From positions 1 to 64,000 of the forward strand of contig JAAYTZ010000073.1 in NCBI GenBank assembly GCA_012517965.1: a stretch of DNA of 64,000 nt. The letters are read 5' to 3'. The notes beneath the pieces were generated by a model. It worked only from the letters and a program-made list of their open reading frames with translations, was not told the origin of the DNA and did not search any database. The translations under genes were made by a program, and so were the position numbers. Numbering within the stretch: position 1 is the first letter of the stretch; each line of letters opens with the position of its first letter. Positions 44,280 through 52,697 of this stretch are shown piece after piece. This DNA comes from Propionibacterium sp. (GTDB lineage Bacteria > Actinomycetota > Actinomycetes > Propionibacteriales > Propionibacteriaceae).

Positions 44280-45800
44280 ATGAGTCCGGAAACCCTTGCC
44301 CGTTGGCAATTCGGTATCACCACGGTCTACCACTGGTTCTTCGTCCCGGTCACCATCGCCCTGTCGCTCCTGGTGGCCGTCCTGCAGACGATGTGGTACC
44401 GCACCGGTGAGGAGAAGTTTCTCCGGCTCACCAAGTTCTACGGCAAGTTGTTCCTCATCAACTTCGCCATGGGCGTGGTGACCGGCATCGTCCAGGAGTT
44501 CCAGTTCGGGATGAACTGGTCCGAGTACTCCCGCTTCGTCGGCGACATCTTCGGCGCTCCGCTGGCCTTCGAGGCCCTGCTGGCGTTCTTCCTGGAGTCG
44601 ACCTTCCTCGGCCTGTGGATCTTCGGCTGGGACAGGCTGCCCAAGAAGATCCACCTGGCCACCATCTGGCTCGCGGCCATCGGCACCATGCTGTCCGCGA
44701 TCTTCATCCTCGCGGCCAACAGCTTCATGCAGTGGCCGATGGGGGCCACCTACAACCCGGTCACCGACCGTGCCGAGATGACCGACTTCGGCGCCCTCTT
44801 CGTCAACCCGGTGTTCCTCGCCACGTTCCCCCACACGTTGGCGGCGTCCTACCTGACCGCGGGGGGCCTCGTGCTGGCGGTGGCGGGCTACCACCTCGCC
44901 AAGCTCAACAAGCCGAACCGCACCCCCCAGGAGGAGAAGGACGCCTCGGCGTACCGCTGGGCGACCAAGTTCGGCGCCTGGATCGTCATCGTCGCCGGCG
45001 CGGCCGTCTCCCTGACCGGCCACGCCCAGGGCGTGATCATGGAGCAGGTGCAGCCGATGAAGATGGCCGCCGCCGAGGCGCTCTACGAGACCGAGGGCGG
45101 CCCCGGCCGGCCGATGGCCGGCTTCTCGATCTTCACGATCGGCACCCTGGACGGCTCCCGCCCGATCTTCGAGATCAAGATCCCCGGCGTGCTCGGCCTG
45201 CTGGCCAAGAACGATCCGTTCGCCGAGGTCGAGGGCATCAACAACCTGCAGGCCCACTACGCCGAACTGCACGCGGCGGGTGCCATGCAGACGGCCACCG
45301 ACGGCACGGTCAACGCCCTGCAGAAGGCGTACGCCGAGAAGCTGAAGACGGTCGGCATCGACAACTTCGCCCCCAACATCCCGGTCTCCTACTGGACGTT
45401 CCGGCTCATGATCGGGCTCGGGATGTTCGCGATGGCCCTCGGCGCCTTCGCCCTCTGGACGATCCGCAAGGGCCGGTATCCGCAGGACACCCGGCTGTGG
45501 CGCCTGATCATGCTGGCCGCCCCGCTCGCCCCGCTGTTCGCCAACTCGTTCGGCTGGATCTTCACCGAGATGGGCCGCCAACCCTGGATCGTCGCCGGGG
45601 TCCTGCCCACGGCGTCCGCGGTGTCGCCCGGCGTGACGCAGCTGGAGGTCATCATCTCCATGGGGCTGTTCACCCTCATCTACGGCACCCTCGCGGTCGT
45701 CGAGGTCGGCCTGATGGCCAAGTACGCCAAGGCCGGGCTGCCGCAGGTCGTCGAACCGTCGATCAAGGGCGAGGACGAAGTCCTCTCCTTCGCCTACTAG
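44280..45800 (+). CDS. cydA: Cytochrome bd oxidase subunit I
   Basis: Quinol-oxidising subunit of 506 residues of the high-affinity terminal oxidase; it carries hemes b558, b595 and d. The N-terminus LARWQFGITTVYHWFFVPVTIALS includes the conserved histidine; FEALLAFFLESTFLGLWIFGWDRL holds the haem-b595/proton-path residues; WIFTEMGRQPWIVAGVLPT is the hallmark segment near the C-terminus. ATG 44280 has an upstream GGGG. cydB begins six bases after its stop. The oxidase would support respiration at low oxygen and fits the nitrate genes further right. Confidence 0.95.
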   Translation: MSPETLARWQFGITTVYHWFFVPVTIALSLLVAVLQTMWYRTGEEKFLRLTKFYGKLFLINFAMGVVTGIVQEFQFGMNWSEYSRFVGDIFGAPLAFEALLAFFLESTFLGLWIFGWDRLPKKIHLATIWLAAIGTMLSAIFILAANSFMQWPMGATYNPVTDRAEMTDFGALFVNPVFLATFPHTLAASYLTAGGLVLAVAGYHLAKLNKPNRTPQEEKDASAYRWATKFGAWIVIVAGAAVSLTGHAQGVIMEQVQPMKMAAAEALYETEGGPGRPMAGFSIFTIGTLDGSRPIFEIKIPGVLGLLAKNDPFAEVEGINNLQAHYAELHAAGAMQTATDGTVNALQKAYAEKLKTVGIDNFAPNIPVSYWTFRLMIGLGMFAMALGAFALWTIRKGRYPQDTRLWRLIMLAAPLAPLFANSFGWIFTEMGRQPWIVAGVLPTASAVSPGVTQLEVIISMGLFTLIYGTLAVVEVGLMAKYAKAGLPQVVEPSIKGEDEVLSFAY

Positions 45801-45806
45801 GAAGCG

Positions 45807-46907
45807 GTGACGGACATGACTCTCCTCGCCATGGAGCCCTCGAACCTGCAGGTGCTCTGGTTCATCCTGATCGCGGTCCTCTGGACGGGCTACCTGGTCC
45901 TCGAGGGCTACGACTACGGCGTCGCGATGCTGATCCCCTTCCTCGGCAAGAACGAGAAGGAGCGCCGCGTGATCGTCAACACCATCGGCCCGCTGTGGGA
46001 CGGCAACGAGGTGTGGCTCCTGACGGCCGGCGGCGCCACGTTCGCGGCCTTCCCCGGGTGGTACGCCACCCTGTTCTCGGGGCTCTACCTGCCGCTGTTC
46101 CTGGTGCTCGCGGGCCTGATCATCCGCGGCGTCTCGTTCGAGTACCGGGCACTCCACCCCGAGTCGCGCTGGCGCAACACCTTCGACTGGATGGCGGCCA
46201 CCGGCTCGTTCATCGTCCCGCTGGTCTTCGGTATCGGGTTCGCGAACTTCGTCATCGGCCTGCCCGTCGTCCAGGCGCCCGCGAGCGACCGGCTGCACGT
46301 GCTCGCCGGCCAGCCCTACTTCTGGCAGTTGTTCAGCCCGTTCGCCCTGCTCGGCGGCGTGGTGCTGGTCGTGCTCAGCCTGTTCCACGGGTCGCTGTTC
46401 CTGGCGCTGAAGACCAAGGGCGTCGTCCACGACCGCGCGGTGGCGTTCGCCAACACCATCGGCGTCGTCGCGATCGTCGGCGGCGCGATCTTCCTGGTCT
46501 GGAAGAACATCGCCTACCCGAGCTCGTTCGGCCTGCTCGACTGGGTGTGCCTCGTCGCCGCCGCCGGCGGCCTGGCGGCGGCCTGGTGGTTCAACAAGAG
46601 CGAACGCGACGGCATCGCGTTCGCCGGGACGACCGTCGCCATCCTGTTCGTCGCCATCGGCATCTTCCTGCGGATGTGGCCGAACCTGGGCTTCGACAAC
46701 AGCCTGATCGCCGATCCCGCCGCCCACCTCAACCGGGTGACGGCGGCGTCCACGGAGCTGACGCTGACCATCATGACGGTGGCCGCGGCCATCTTCGTCC
46801 CCGTCGTCCTGGCCTACCAGGGCTGGTCGATCTGGGTCTTCCGCAAGCGGCTCAGCACCAAGAACATCCCCGACGACGTTCACCACGTGGCGGTACCCTC
46901 GGCCTGA
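45807..46907 (+). CDS. cydB: Cytochrome bd oxidase subunit II
   Basis: Membrane subunit of 366 residues that pairs with CydA. It begins LQVLWFILIAVLWTGYLVLEGYDYGVAMLIPFLGKNEKERRVIVNTIGPLWDGNEVWLL, the conserved opening helix and loop of CydB, and has eight to nine helices in all. GTG 45807 is used, but ATG 45816 lies at a better distance from AGGAAG (45799-45804) and may be the true start. The stop TGA overlaps the ATG of cydD, which is followed directly by a strong hairpin. Confidence 0.95.
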   Translation: MTDMTLLAMEPSNLQVLWFILIAVLWTGYLVLEGYDYGVAMLIPFLGKNEKERRVIVNTIGPLWDGNEVWLLTAGGATFAAFPGWYATLFSGLYLPLFLVLAGLIIRGVSFEYRALHPESRWRNTFDWMAATGSFIVPLVFGIGFANFVIGLPVVQAPASDRLHVLAGQPYFWQLFSPFALLGGVVLVVLSLFHGSLFLALKTKGVVHDRAVAFANTIGVVAIVGGAIFLVWKNIAYPSSFGLLDWVCLVAAAGGLAAAWWFNKSERDGIAFAGTTVAILFVAIGIFLRMWPNLGFDNSLIADPAAHLNRVTAASTELTLTIMTVAAAIFVPVVLAYQGWSIWVFRKRLSTKNIPDDVHHVAVPSA

Positions 46908-48679
46908 TGACGGATCACCCCTCCAGGGACGGCGCCCCGGTCACCGGCCGGGGCGCCGTCCTTGCGTCCAACCTCCCCCGCGCTGGGGACGCCGCGGGCC
47001 TGCGCGGCTCGCAGGGCGGCGCCGGGCCCCGACGGACCCGCCGCGGCCCGATCGATCCGCGGCTGCTGCGGCGAGCCCGGGCGACCCGCTGGTTCCTGGT
47101 CGCTCTGGTCGTGGTCGGTGCGGCCGGCGCCCTGCTGACGCTCGCCCAGGCCTGGCTGCTGTCCCGGGGCCTCTCCGAGGTGTTCCACACCCGGGACGCC
47201 GCACCGCTCGGCGCCGTCGTCGTCCCGCTGGCCGCCGTGTTCGCGGGGAAGGCGGCCCTGGCGTGGCTCAACAACCTGCTGGGGCAGCGCGCCGCGGCGT
47301 CCGTCAAGTCGCAGCTGCGCACCGACCTGCTGCGCGCCCGCCTCGAGCGCCCGCTCGACAGCGAGGCGTCCGCCGGCGGCCTGGTGACGCTCGTCACCCA
47401 GGGCCTGGACGCCCTCGACGGGTTCTACGCCAAGTACCTCCCGCAGCTCGTGCTCGCGGTGGTCGTGCCGGCGATCGTCGGCGTGGCGATCCTCACGACC
47501 GACCTGATCAGCACGGTGATCGTGGCCGCCACGCTGCCGCTCATCCCTCTCTTCATGGCCCTCGTCGGCTGGACCACCGAGACCCGCACCCGCCGCCGCT
47601 GGGCGCTGCAGACCCGCCTGGCCCGGCACTTCGGCGACCTCGTCGAGGGTCTGCCGACGCTGCAGGTCTTCGGCCGCGCCCGCGCCCAGGTCGAGGGCCT
47701 GCGCCGCACCGAGGACGCCCACCGCGCGGAGACCATGGCGACGCTGCGCATCTCGTTCCTGTCCGCGCTGGTGCTGGAACTGCTGGCGACGATCTCGGTC
47801 GCGATCGTGGCGGTCACCACCGGCTTCCGGGTGCTGTTCGGCGACCTCGACCTCGCCTCGGCCCTGTTCGTGCTGATCCTGGCCCCCGAGGCGTACCTGC
47901 CGGTGCGGCAGGTCGGCGTCCACTACCACGACAGCGCCGACGGGATGGCGGCCGCCGAGGCCGCCTTCGCGCTCATCGACCCGCCGGCCACCACCGGCGA
48001 GGTCCCGGCAACGGCCGCCCCCGCCGTGGCGGACGCCGCGGGTCCGGTCCCGCTCCTGGCCGTGCGCGGGCTCGGCCACACCTACCCCGGGGCCGGCGGC
48101 CCCGCGGTGTCGAACGTGTCGTTCGCCGTCCGGCGCGGCGAGTTCGTCGTCCTGACCGGACCGTCCGGCGGCGGCAAGACGACGGTGCTCAACGCGCTCA
48201 TCGGGTTCGTGCGGCCGACCGTCGGCGACATCGCCGTCGACGGAGTCCCCCTGTCCCCCGCCGCGCTGCCCGCCTGGCGCCGACGGGTCGCCTACGTCGG
48301 GCAGACCCCCGGCATGGTCGCCGGCACCATCGCCGACAACGCGCGCCTCGGCGATCCGGACGCCTCGGACGCCGACGTGCGGCGCGCCCTCGACGACGCG
48401 GGCGCCCCCGAACTGCCGCTCGGCCAGCCGGTCGGCGACGACGGCGAGGGGGTCTCGGCCGGCGAGCGGCGACGCATCGCGACGGCCCGGGCGCTGCTGC
48501 GCATCCGGCGCGGCGGCGTCGACCTGCTGCTGCTCGACGAGCCCACGGCCGGCCTGGACGCCGACGCGGAGGCCGCGCTGCTCCGCGGGTTGCGGGGCAC
48601 CGGGCTGGCCGCCGTGGTGGTCAGCCACCGGGCCGCCGTGATCGCCGAGGCGGACGCCGTCGTGGAGGTGGGCGCGTGA
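46907..48679 (+). CDS. cydD: ABC exporter subunit CydD (bd oxidase assembly)
   Basis: Half-transporter of 590 residues. With CydC it exports thiols such as cysteine or glutathione and is needed for haem insertion into the bd oxidase. Six membrane helices begin at about residue 60 (ATRWFLVALVVVGAAGALLTLAQAWLLSRGLSEV). The ATPase has Walker A GPSGGGKTT, signature GVSAGERRRIATARAL and Walker B LLLLDEPTAGLD. The first 55 residues are a non-conserved polar leader that lies over a strong hairpin. No alternative ATG, GTG or TTG occurs before the first helix, so the coupled ATG at 46907 is probably real. Confidence 0.93.
   Translation: MTDHPSRDGAPVTGRGAVLASNLPRAGDAAGLRGSQGGAGPRRTRRGPIDPRLLRRARATRWFLVALVVVGAAGALLTLAQAWLLSRGLSEVFHTRDAAPLGAVVVPLAAVFAGKAALAWLNNLLGQRAAASVKSQLRTDLLRARLERPLDSEASAGGLVTLVTQGLDALDGFYAKYLPQLVLAVVVPAIVGVAILTTDLISTVIVAATLPLIPLFMALVGWTTETRTRRRWALQTRLARHFGDLVEGLPTLQVFGRARAQVEGLRRTEDAHRAETMATLRISFLSALVLELLATISVAIVAVTTGFRVLFGDLDLASALFVLILAPEAYLPVRQVGVHYHDSADGMAAAEAAFALIDPPATTGEVPATAAPAVADAAGPVPLLAVRGLGHTYPGAGGPAVSNVSFAVRRGEFVVLTGPSGGGKTTVLNALIGFVRPTVGDIAVDGVPLSPAALPAWRRRVAYVGQTPGMVAGTIADNARLGDPDASDADVRRALDDAGAPELPLGQPVGDDGEGVSAGERRRIATARALLRIRRGGVDLLLLDEPTAGLDADAEAALLRGLRGTGLAAVVVSHRAAVIAEADAVVEVGA
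46925..46963 (+). promoter_or_regulatory. Strong hairpin inside the 5' coding region of cydD
   Basis: AGGGACGGCGCCCCGG pairs with CCGGGGCGCCGTCCTT over 16 positions (one G-U pair) around the loop TCACCGG. It starts 16 bases after the cydD start codon and resembles an intrinsic terminator without a long T-run. It could lower cydDC expression relative to cydAB or protect the cydAB message. Confidence 0.6.
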
Positions 48680-50256
48680 ACCTCGTGCTCCGCCTGCTGG
48701 ACGGCGTCGACCGGCCGCGCCTGCGCGTCGCCCTCGCCGTGCTGTTGGCCGCGCTGGCGTCCGGGGCGTCGGTGGGCCTGATGGGCACCTCCGCGTGGAT
48801 GCTCTCCCGGGCCGCCGAACTTCCGCCCGAGCACGCCCTGGCGCTCGGCGCCGTCGGCGTCCGGTTCTTCGGGATCAGCCGCGGCGTCTTCCGCTACACC
48901 GAGCGCCTGGTCGGGCATGACCTGGGCCTGCGCCTGCAGTCGGCGCTGCGCCTGCTGACCTACGAGCGGCTCGCCCGCACCACCCTCCTGGGCCGGCGCC
49001 GCGGGGACCTGCTCACCCGGGTGGTGGCCGACGTCGAGGCCATCCTCGACCTGGTGGTGCGGGTCGCGATCCCGCTGACGTCCGGGGCCGTGGTGATCCT
49101 GGGGACGACGGTCGTCCTGGGCGCCTTCAATCTCCCCAGCGCGCTGGTCCTGCTGTTCACCTCGCTGCTGGCCGCCGTGGCCGCGCCCCTGTTGGCCAAC
49201 CGCCTCTCCCGGGCCGCGGACGCCGCCGCCGTGCCGGCCCGCGGGGCGCTGGCCGACGTCGTGCACGAGGTGTCCCGTACCGCCCCCGACCTCGTCGCCT
49301 ACGGCGCCGACGGCGCGGCCCTGGCGCAGGTCGAAGCCGCGGACGCCGCGCTGCGGCGCGCGGAGCAGCGGGCCGCCTGGGTGCGGGGCGTCGCGGTGGC
49401 GATCCAGGTGGCGGCCGCCGGGGCCGCCGTCGTGGCGGCGCTCGTGATCGGCGGGCACGCCGTCGCCGAGGGCCGCCTCGACCGGACGATGCTCGCGGTG
49501 CTGGTCCTCACCCCGCTGGCGCTGCACGAGGTATTCGGCGACTTCGCCAAGGCTGCGCAGACCTACACCCGGGCCCGGGTGGCGCTGGAGCGCGTCGAGG
49601 CCGTCCTGGACGCCGAGCCGGTCGGCCGCGGCGACCTGGACGCGGCGGCGTCCGACCCGCGGCCGGGCATCGACCTGGCCGACGCGACCATCGGCTGGCC
49701 CGGCGGCGATCCGCTGGTCGAACACCTCACGCTCCGGGTCGGCCCCGGCGAGCGGGTCGCGCTGGTGGGGCCGTCCGGGGTGGGCAAGACGACGGTCGCC
49801 GCGACGATCCTGGGGCTGATCCCGCCCCGGTCCGGGTCGGTGGCCGTCCGTGGCCGCGTCGGCTACCTCGCCCAGGACGCCCACGTGTTCGCCTCGTCGG
49901 TCGAGGAGAACGTCAAGATCGGCCGTCGGGACGCCACCCGCGCGCAGGTGACGGACGCCCTCGCGCGGGCGGGGCTGCCGGTCGATCCCGGCCTGGTCGT
50001 CGGCGAACTGGGGTCCACGCTGTCCGGGGGCGAGCGGAGGCGCCTCGCGGCGTCCCGGCTGCTGGTGGGCGACTACCAGGTGGTCGTCCTCGACGAACCG
50101 AGCGAGCACCTCGATCCGGAGACCGCCGCCGCGCTGCTCGACGACCTGTGGGCGTCCACGGCCGGGGCACCGACGCTGGTCATCACCCACGACCCCGCTG
50201 TCGTGGCCCGCTGCGACAGGGTCGTCCGTCTCGGGAGCGCCACAGCCGAGGGGTAG
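48676..50256 (+). CDS. cydC: ABC exporter subunit CydC (bd oxidase assembly)
   Basis: Second half-transporter of the CydDC thiol exporter, 526 residues. It starts with a GTG overlapping the cydD stop. The membrane domain includes ALASGASVGLMGTSAWMLSRAAELPPEHAL, a typical CydC opening. The ATPase has Walker A GPSGVGKTT, signature TLSGGERRRLAASRLL and Walker B VVVLDEPSEHLD. It completes the cydABDC operon; about 140 bases without a clear feature follow. Confidence 0.93.
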   Translation: MNLVLRLLDGVDRPRLRVALAVLLAALASGASVGLMGTSAWMLSRAAELPPEHALALGAVGVRFFGISRGVFRYTERLVGHDLGLRLQSALRLLTYERLARTTLLGRRRGDLLTRVVADVEAILDLVVRVAIPLTSGAVVILGTTVVLGAFNLPSALVLLFTSLLAAVAAPLLANRLSRAADAAAVPARGALADVVHEVSRTAPDLVAYGADGAALAQVEAADAALRRAEQRAAWVRGVAVAIQVAAAGAAVVAALVIGGHAVAEGRLDRTMLAVLVLTPLALHEVFGDFAKAAQTYTRARVALERVEAVLDAEPVGRGDLDAAASDPRPGIDLADATIGWPGGDPLVEHLTLRVGPGERVALVGPSGVGKTTVAATILGLIPPRSGSVAVRGRVGYLAQDAHVFASSVEENVKIGRRDATRAQVTDALARAGLPVDPGLVVGELGSTLSGGERRRLAASRLLVGDYQVVVLDEPSEHLDPETAAALLDDLWASTAGAPTLVITHDPAVVARCDRVVRLGSATAEG

Positions 50257-50399
50257 TGGCCCTGCTCGTCCTGGCCGGGCATACGATCGGTGCAGCTGTC
50301 GGTTCCCTCTAACCTGCGCCATCTTCGGTTGCATCCCCGATCCGAGGGGAGATGCGGCAGCCAGTTCGGCAATGGATGGCAAGGCGAATCGAGGACGCG

Positions 50400-51503
50400 A
50401 TGACTGACACCCCTCAGCGGCAGCGGATGGCCCGCCTCCTCCGGATGGGCAGGGCGAGCTGGGCGGCAACCGGCATCGTCGTTCTGCTCGTGATCTTCTC
50501 GACCGCACTCGGGGCGATCAGCGGGATCGTGGCGCCGCTCGTCGTGGCAGTCATCGTCGGGGTGGTCCTGGAGCCGCTCGTATCGCGGCTGGAGCGCTGG
50601 GGCCTCAGCAGGCTGCTCGCCACCGTCTCGGGGATGGCGACGGCCATCGTGGTGACCGCGGGCACGGTCGCCGTCGTGGTCCGTGGTTTCCTGGGTCAAC
50701 TGCCGCAGATCTCCCAGCAGCTCTCGACAGGTTGGAACTCGCTCGTGGCCTGGGGACGGACGCTCGATCTGGACCCGCTGATGCTCGAACGCATTCGGGC
50801 GGACATCGAACTGCACGCACCGAGGATCGCCCAGGGCATCGTCGCCCTGGCGTCCGGATCGTTCTCCGGTGCGCTGGCGTTCGGCATGGGCACATTCTTC
50901 GCCGTCTTCTTCCTCTTCTTCGTGCTGCGAGACAGTCGTCACTTCCCTGGCTGGCTCTCGCGGGTGATGTCGTGGGACGCCAACCTCACCGAGGAAGTCG
51001 TCACCGTGGTGCGGGGGTCGCTGCGCGGCTACTTCAAAGGGGTCGGCATCACCACCCTCGTGACGGCGCCCATCTTCATGGTGCCGCTGCTGCTGCTCAA
51101 CGTGCCGTTGGCCGGCTCGATCTTCATCCTGTACTTCGCGCTTTCCTTCATCCCGTTCCTTGGAGCATGGATCACTGGCGCGTTCGCGGTTCTGATCGCC
51201 TTCGGATCCGGCGGAGCCTCCACCGCCGCGATCATCGGCATCACGTTCGTCATCTCCAACGGAACGATCCAGAGTGCCGTCAGTTCGTGGGCGCTCGGTT
51301 CGGCTCTTCGCATCCATCCGATGGTGGTGCTGCTGGCCACACTGATCGGCGGGACTGTGTTGGGCCTCATGGGCATGGTCCTCGCTCCGCCGCTCGCCGC
51401 AGCGTCCGCCCAGTCCCTGTCCGTCATCAGGGGACGGAACGCGGCGAGCGTCGGGACTCCCGATCCCGGCGCGTCGCCGCCCGCGACCCCCGTCGAGGGC
51501 TGA
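50400..51503 (+). CDS. AI-2E family (PerM-like) transporter
   Basis: Integral membrane protein of 367 residues in the AI-2E exporter/PerM family, whose members move autoinducer-2, sodium/protons or unknown solutes. Seven or eight helices are visible; the C-terminal half has FFAVFFLFFVLRDSRHFPGWL, PLLLLNVPLAGSIFILYFALSFIPFLGAWITGAFAVLIAF and IHPMVVLLATLIGGTVLGLMGMVLAPPLAA, the conserved end of the family. ATG 50400 has GAGGA upstream; ATG 50352 is a longer alternative. The substrate cannot be told. Confidence 0.85.
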   Translation: MTDTPQRQRMARLLRMGRASWAATGIVVLLVIFSTALGAISGIVAPLVVAVIVGVVLEPLVSRLERWGLSRLLATVSGMATAIVVTAGTVAVVVRGFLGQLPQISQQLSTGWNSLVAWGRTLDLDPLMLERIRADIELHAPRIAQGIVALASGSFSGALAFGMGTFFAVFFLFFVLRDSRHFPGWLSRVMSWDANLTEEVVTVVRGSLRGYFKGVGITTLVTAPIFMVPLLLLNVPLAGSIFILYFALSFIPFLGAWITGAFAVLIAFGSGGASTAAIIGITFVISNGTIQSAVSSWALGSALRIHPMVVLLATLIGGTVLGLMGMVLAPPLAAASAQSLSVIRGRNAASVGTPDPGASPPATPVEG

Positions 51504-51568
51504 AAGCTCGGGGAACCCGATCGGCGACGCCTTCCGGCCGCGCCCTGGGTTGTTGGTACGGTGCACGG

Positions 51569-52234
51569 GTGACAGCGAGACTGGACGGGAAGTCGGTGCG
51601 CAGGGCACTGACGACTCCTCGCGCGGCTGGTGTCGCAGGGGTGCTCTTTGCGGTCCTGTCCGCCATCAGCATCGTGTTGATGCGGACCGCTCTGGATCGT
51701 CATGCCGACGTCACGGTTGTCTGGACAGGGCCGGAGGCCAGCCAGATCCGGTGGGCGCTGAGTCTGATCCCGTACGCCGGGATCGCGTTCCTGTGGTTCA
51801 TCGGGGTCGTTCGCGACCGATTGGGTGATCTGGAGGACAGGTTCTTCGCGACCGTTTTCCTCGGCAGCGGCCTGGTGTTCCTCGCGTTGCTGTTCGCCTC
51901 TTCGTCCATCGCCGGTGGGATCCTGGCGACGGCGGAGGCGGACGCCAGCGCCGCGTGGCTGGTCATGACCTTCGCCCGGGCCGAGATGGTCGAGATCACC
52001 AACGTGTACGCGCTGCGGATGGCGAGCGTGTTCATGATCTCGTTGGGCACCGTTTGGCTGCGGACAGGCCTGATGGGGCGCTGGACGGTCGGCCTGACCT
52101 ACGCCCTCGCGTTGGTCTTGCTTGTCATGATCAGCTTCAGCCTGTGGGTCCAGTTGGTGTTCCCCGTCTGGACGCTGCTGATCAGCGTCCGGATCCTGCT
52201 GGCGTCGAAGAAGGAGATGCTCATCGAGGAGTGA
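51569..52234 (+). CDS. Hypothetical membrane protein (four to five helices)
   Basis: A 221-residue membrane protein I do not recognise as a named family. Helices are visible at AGVAGVLFAVLSAISIVLM, IRWALSLIPYAGIAFLWFIGVV, FFATVFLGSGLVFLALLFASSSIAGGIL, YALRMASVFMISLGTVWL and ALALVLLVMISFSLWVQLVFPVWTLLISV. A cytoplasmic loop RDRLGDLEDRF follows the second helix. GTG 51569 is assumed. It is 65 bases after the AI-2E-type gene and may share its transcript. Its stop codon lies in the loop of a strong hairpin. Confidence 0.7.
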   Translation: MTARLDGKSVRRALTTPRAAGVAGVLFAVLSAISIVLMRTALDRHADVTVVWTGPEASQIRWALSLIPYAGIAFLWFIGVVRDRLGDLEDRFFATVFLGSGLVFLALLFASSSIAGGILATAEADASAAWLVMTFARAEMVEITNVYALRMASVFMISLGTVWLRTGLMGRWTVGLTYALALVLLVMISFSLWVQLVFPVWTLLISVRILLASKKEMLIEE

Positions 52235-52260
52235 GCCTGGGCCGCTCCTCGATGAGCATC
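52216..52260 (+). terminator. Perfect 16-bp hairpin with a stop codon in its loop
   Basis: GATGCTCATCGAGGAG (52216-52231) pairs perfectly with CTCCTCGATGAGCATC (52245-52260) across a 13-base loop that starts with the TGA of the upstream gene. Long stems without a U-tract are usual for actinobacterial terminators. It separates the membrane protein from the molybdate genes. Confidence 0.75.
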
Positions 52261-52292
52261 CGGTCGAGACAAATTGTCGCAGATGCGGCGCT

Positions 52293-52688
52293 ATGCTGAT
52301 TCCCGTGCCGCACTATCGGATCAGCGAGGCCGCTGAGCTCCTCAACGTCAGCGACGACACCCTCCGCCGCTGGATCGACGCCGGACGCCTCGCGTCCGTC
52401 GCAGACGAATCGGGACGCCGCGTCGTCGACGGCGTCGGACTCGCCCGCCTCGCCCAGGAACTCGCCGGCGACACGGCCCACCCCGGGCACACCTCGGCGC
52501 GCAACCAGTTCCGCGGGCTCGTCACCCGGGTCGTCTCCGACCCGGTCATGAGCCAGGTCGAACTGCAGTGCGGGCCCTTCCGGGTCGTGTCGTTGATCTC
52601 GACGGAGGCCGTCCGCGAGCTCGGGCTGGAGCCCGGCGTCGTGACGACCGCGCGGATCAAGGCCACCAACGTCGTTCTCGATCACTGA
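52293..52688 (+). CDS. Molybdate-responsive HTH-TOBE regulator
   Basis: A 131-residue protein joining an excisionase/MerR-like helix-turn-helix (YRISEAAELLNVSDDTLRRWIDAGRLASV) to a TOBE/molbindin domain (ARNQFRGLVTRVVSDPVMSQVELQCGPFRVVSLIST to TTARIKATNVVL) that binds molybdate. This architecture is common beside modABC in actinobacteria and substitutes for ModE. ATG 52293 is used; GTG 52305 is an alternative that begins at the conserved part. It probably adjusts modABC to the molybdate supply needed by the nitrate reductase nearby. Confidence 0.87.
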   Translation: MLIPVPHYRISEAAELLNVSDDTLRRWIDAGRLASVADESGRRVVDGVGLARLAQELAGDTAHPGHTSARNQFRGLVTRVVSDPVMSQVELQCGPFRVVSLISTEAVRELGLEPGVVTTARIKATNVVLDH

Positions 52689-52697
52689 GGGGGGACG

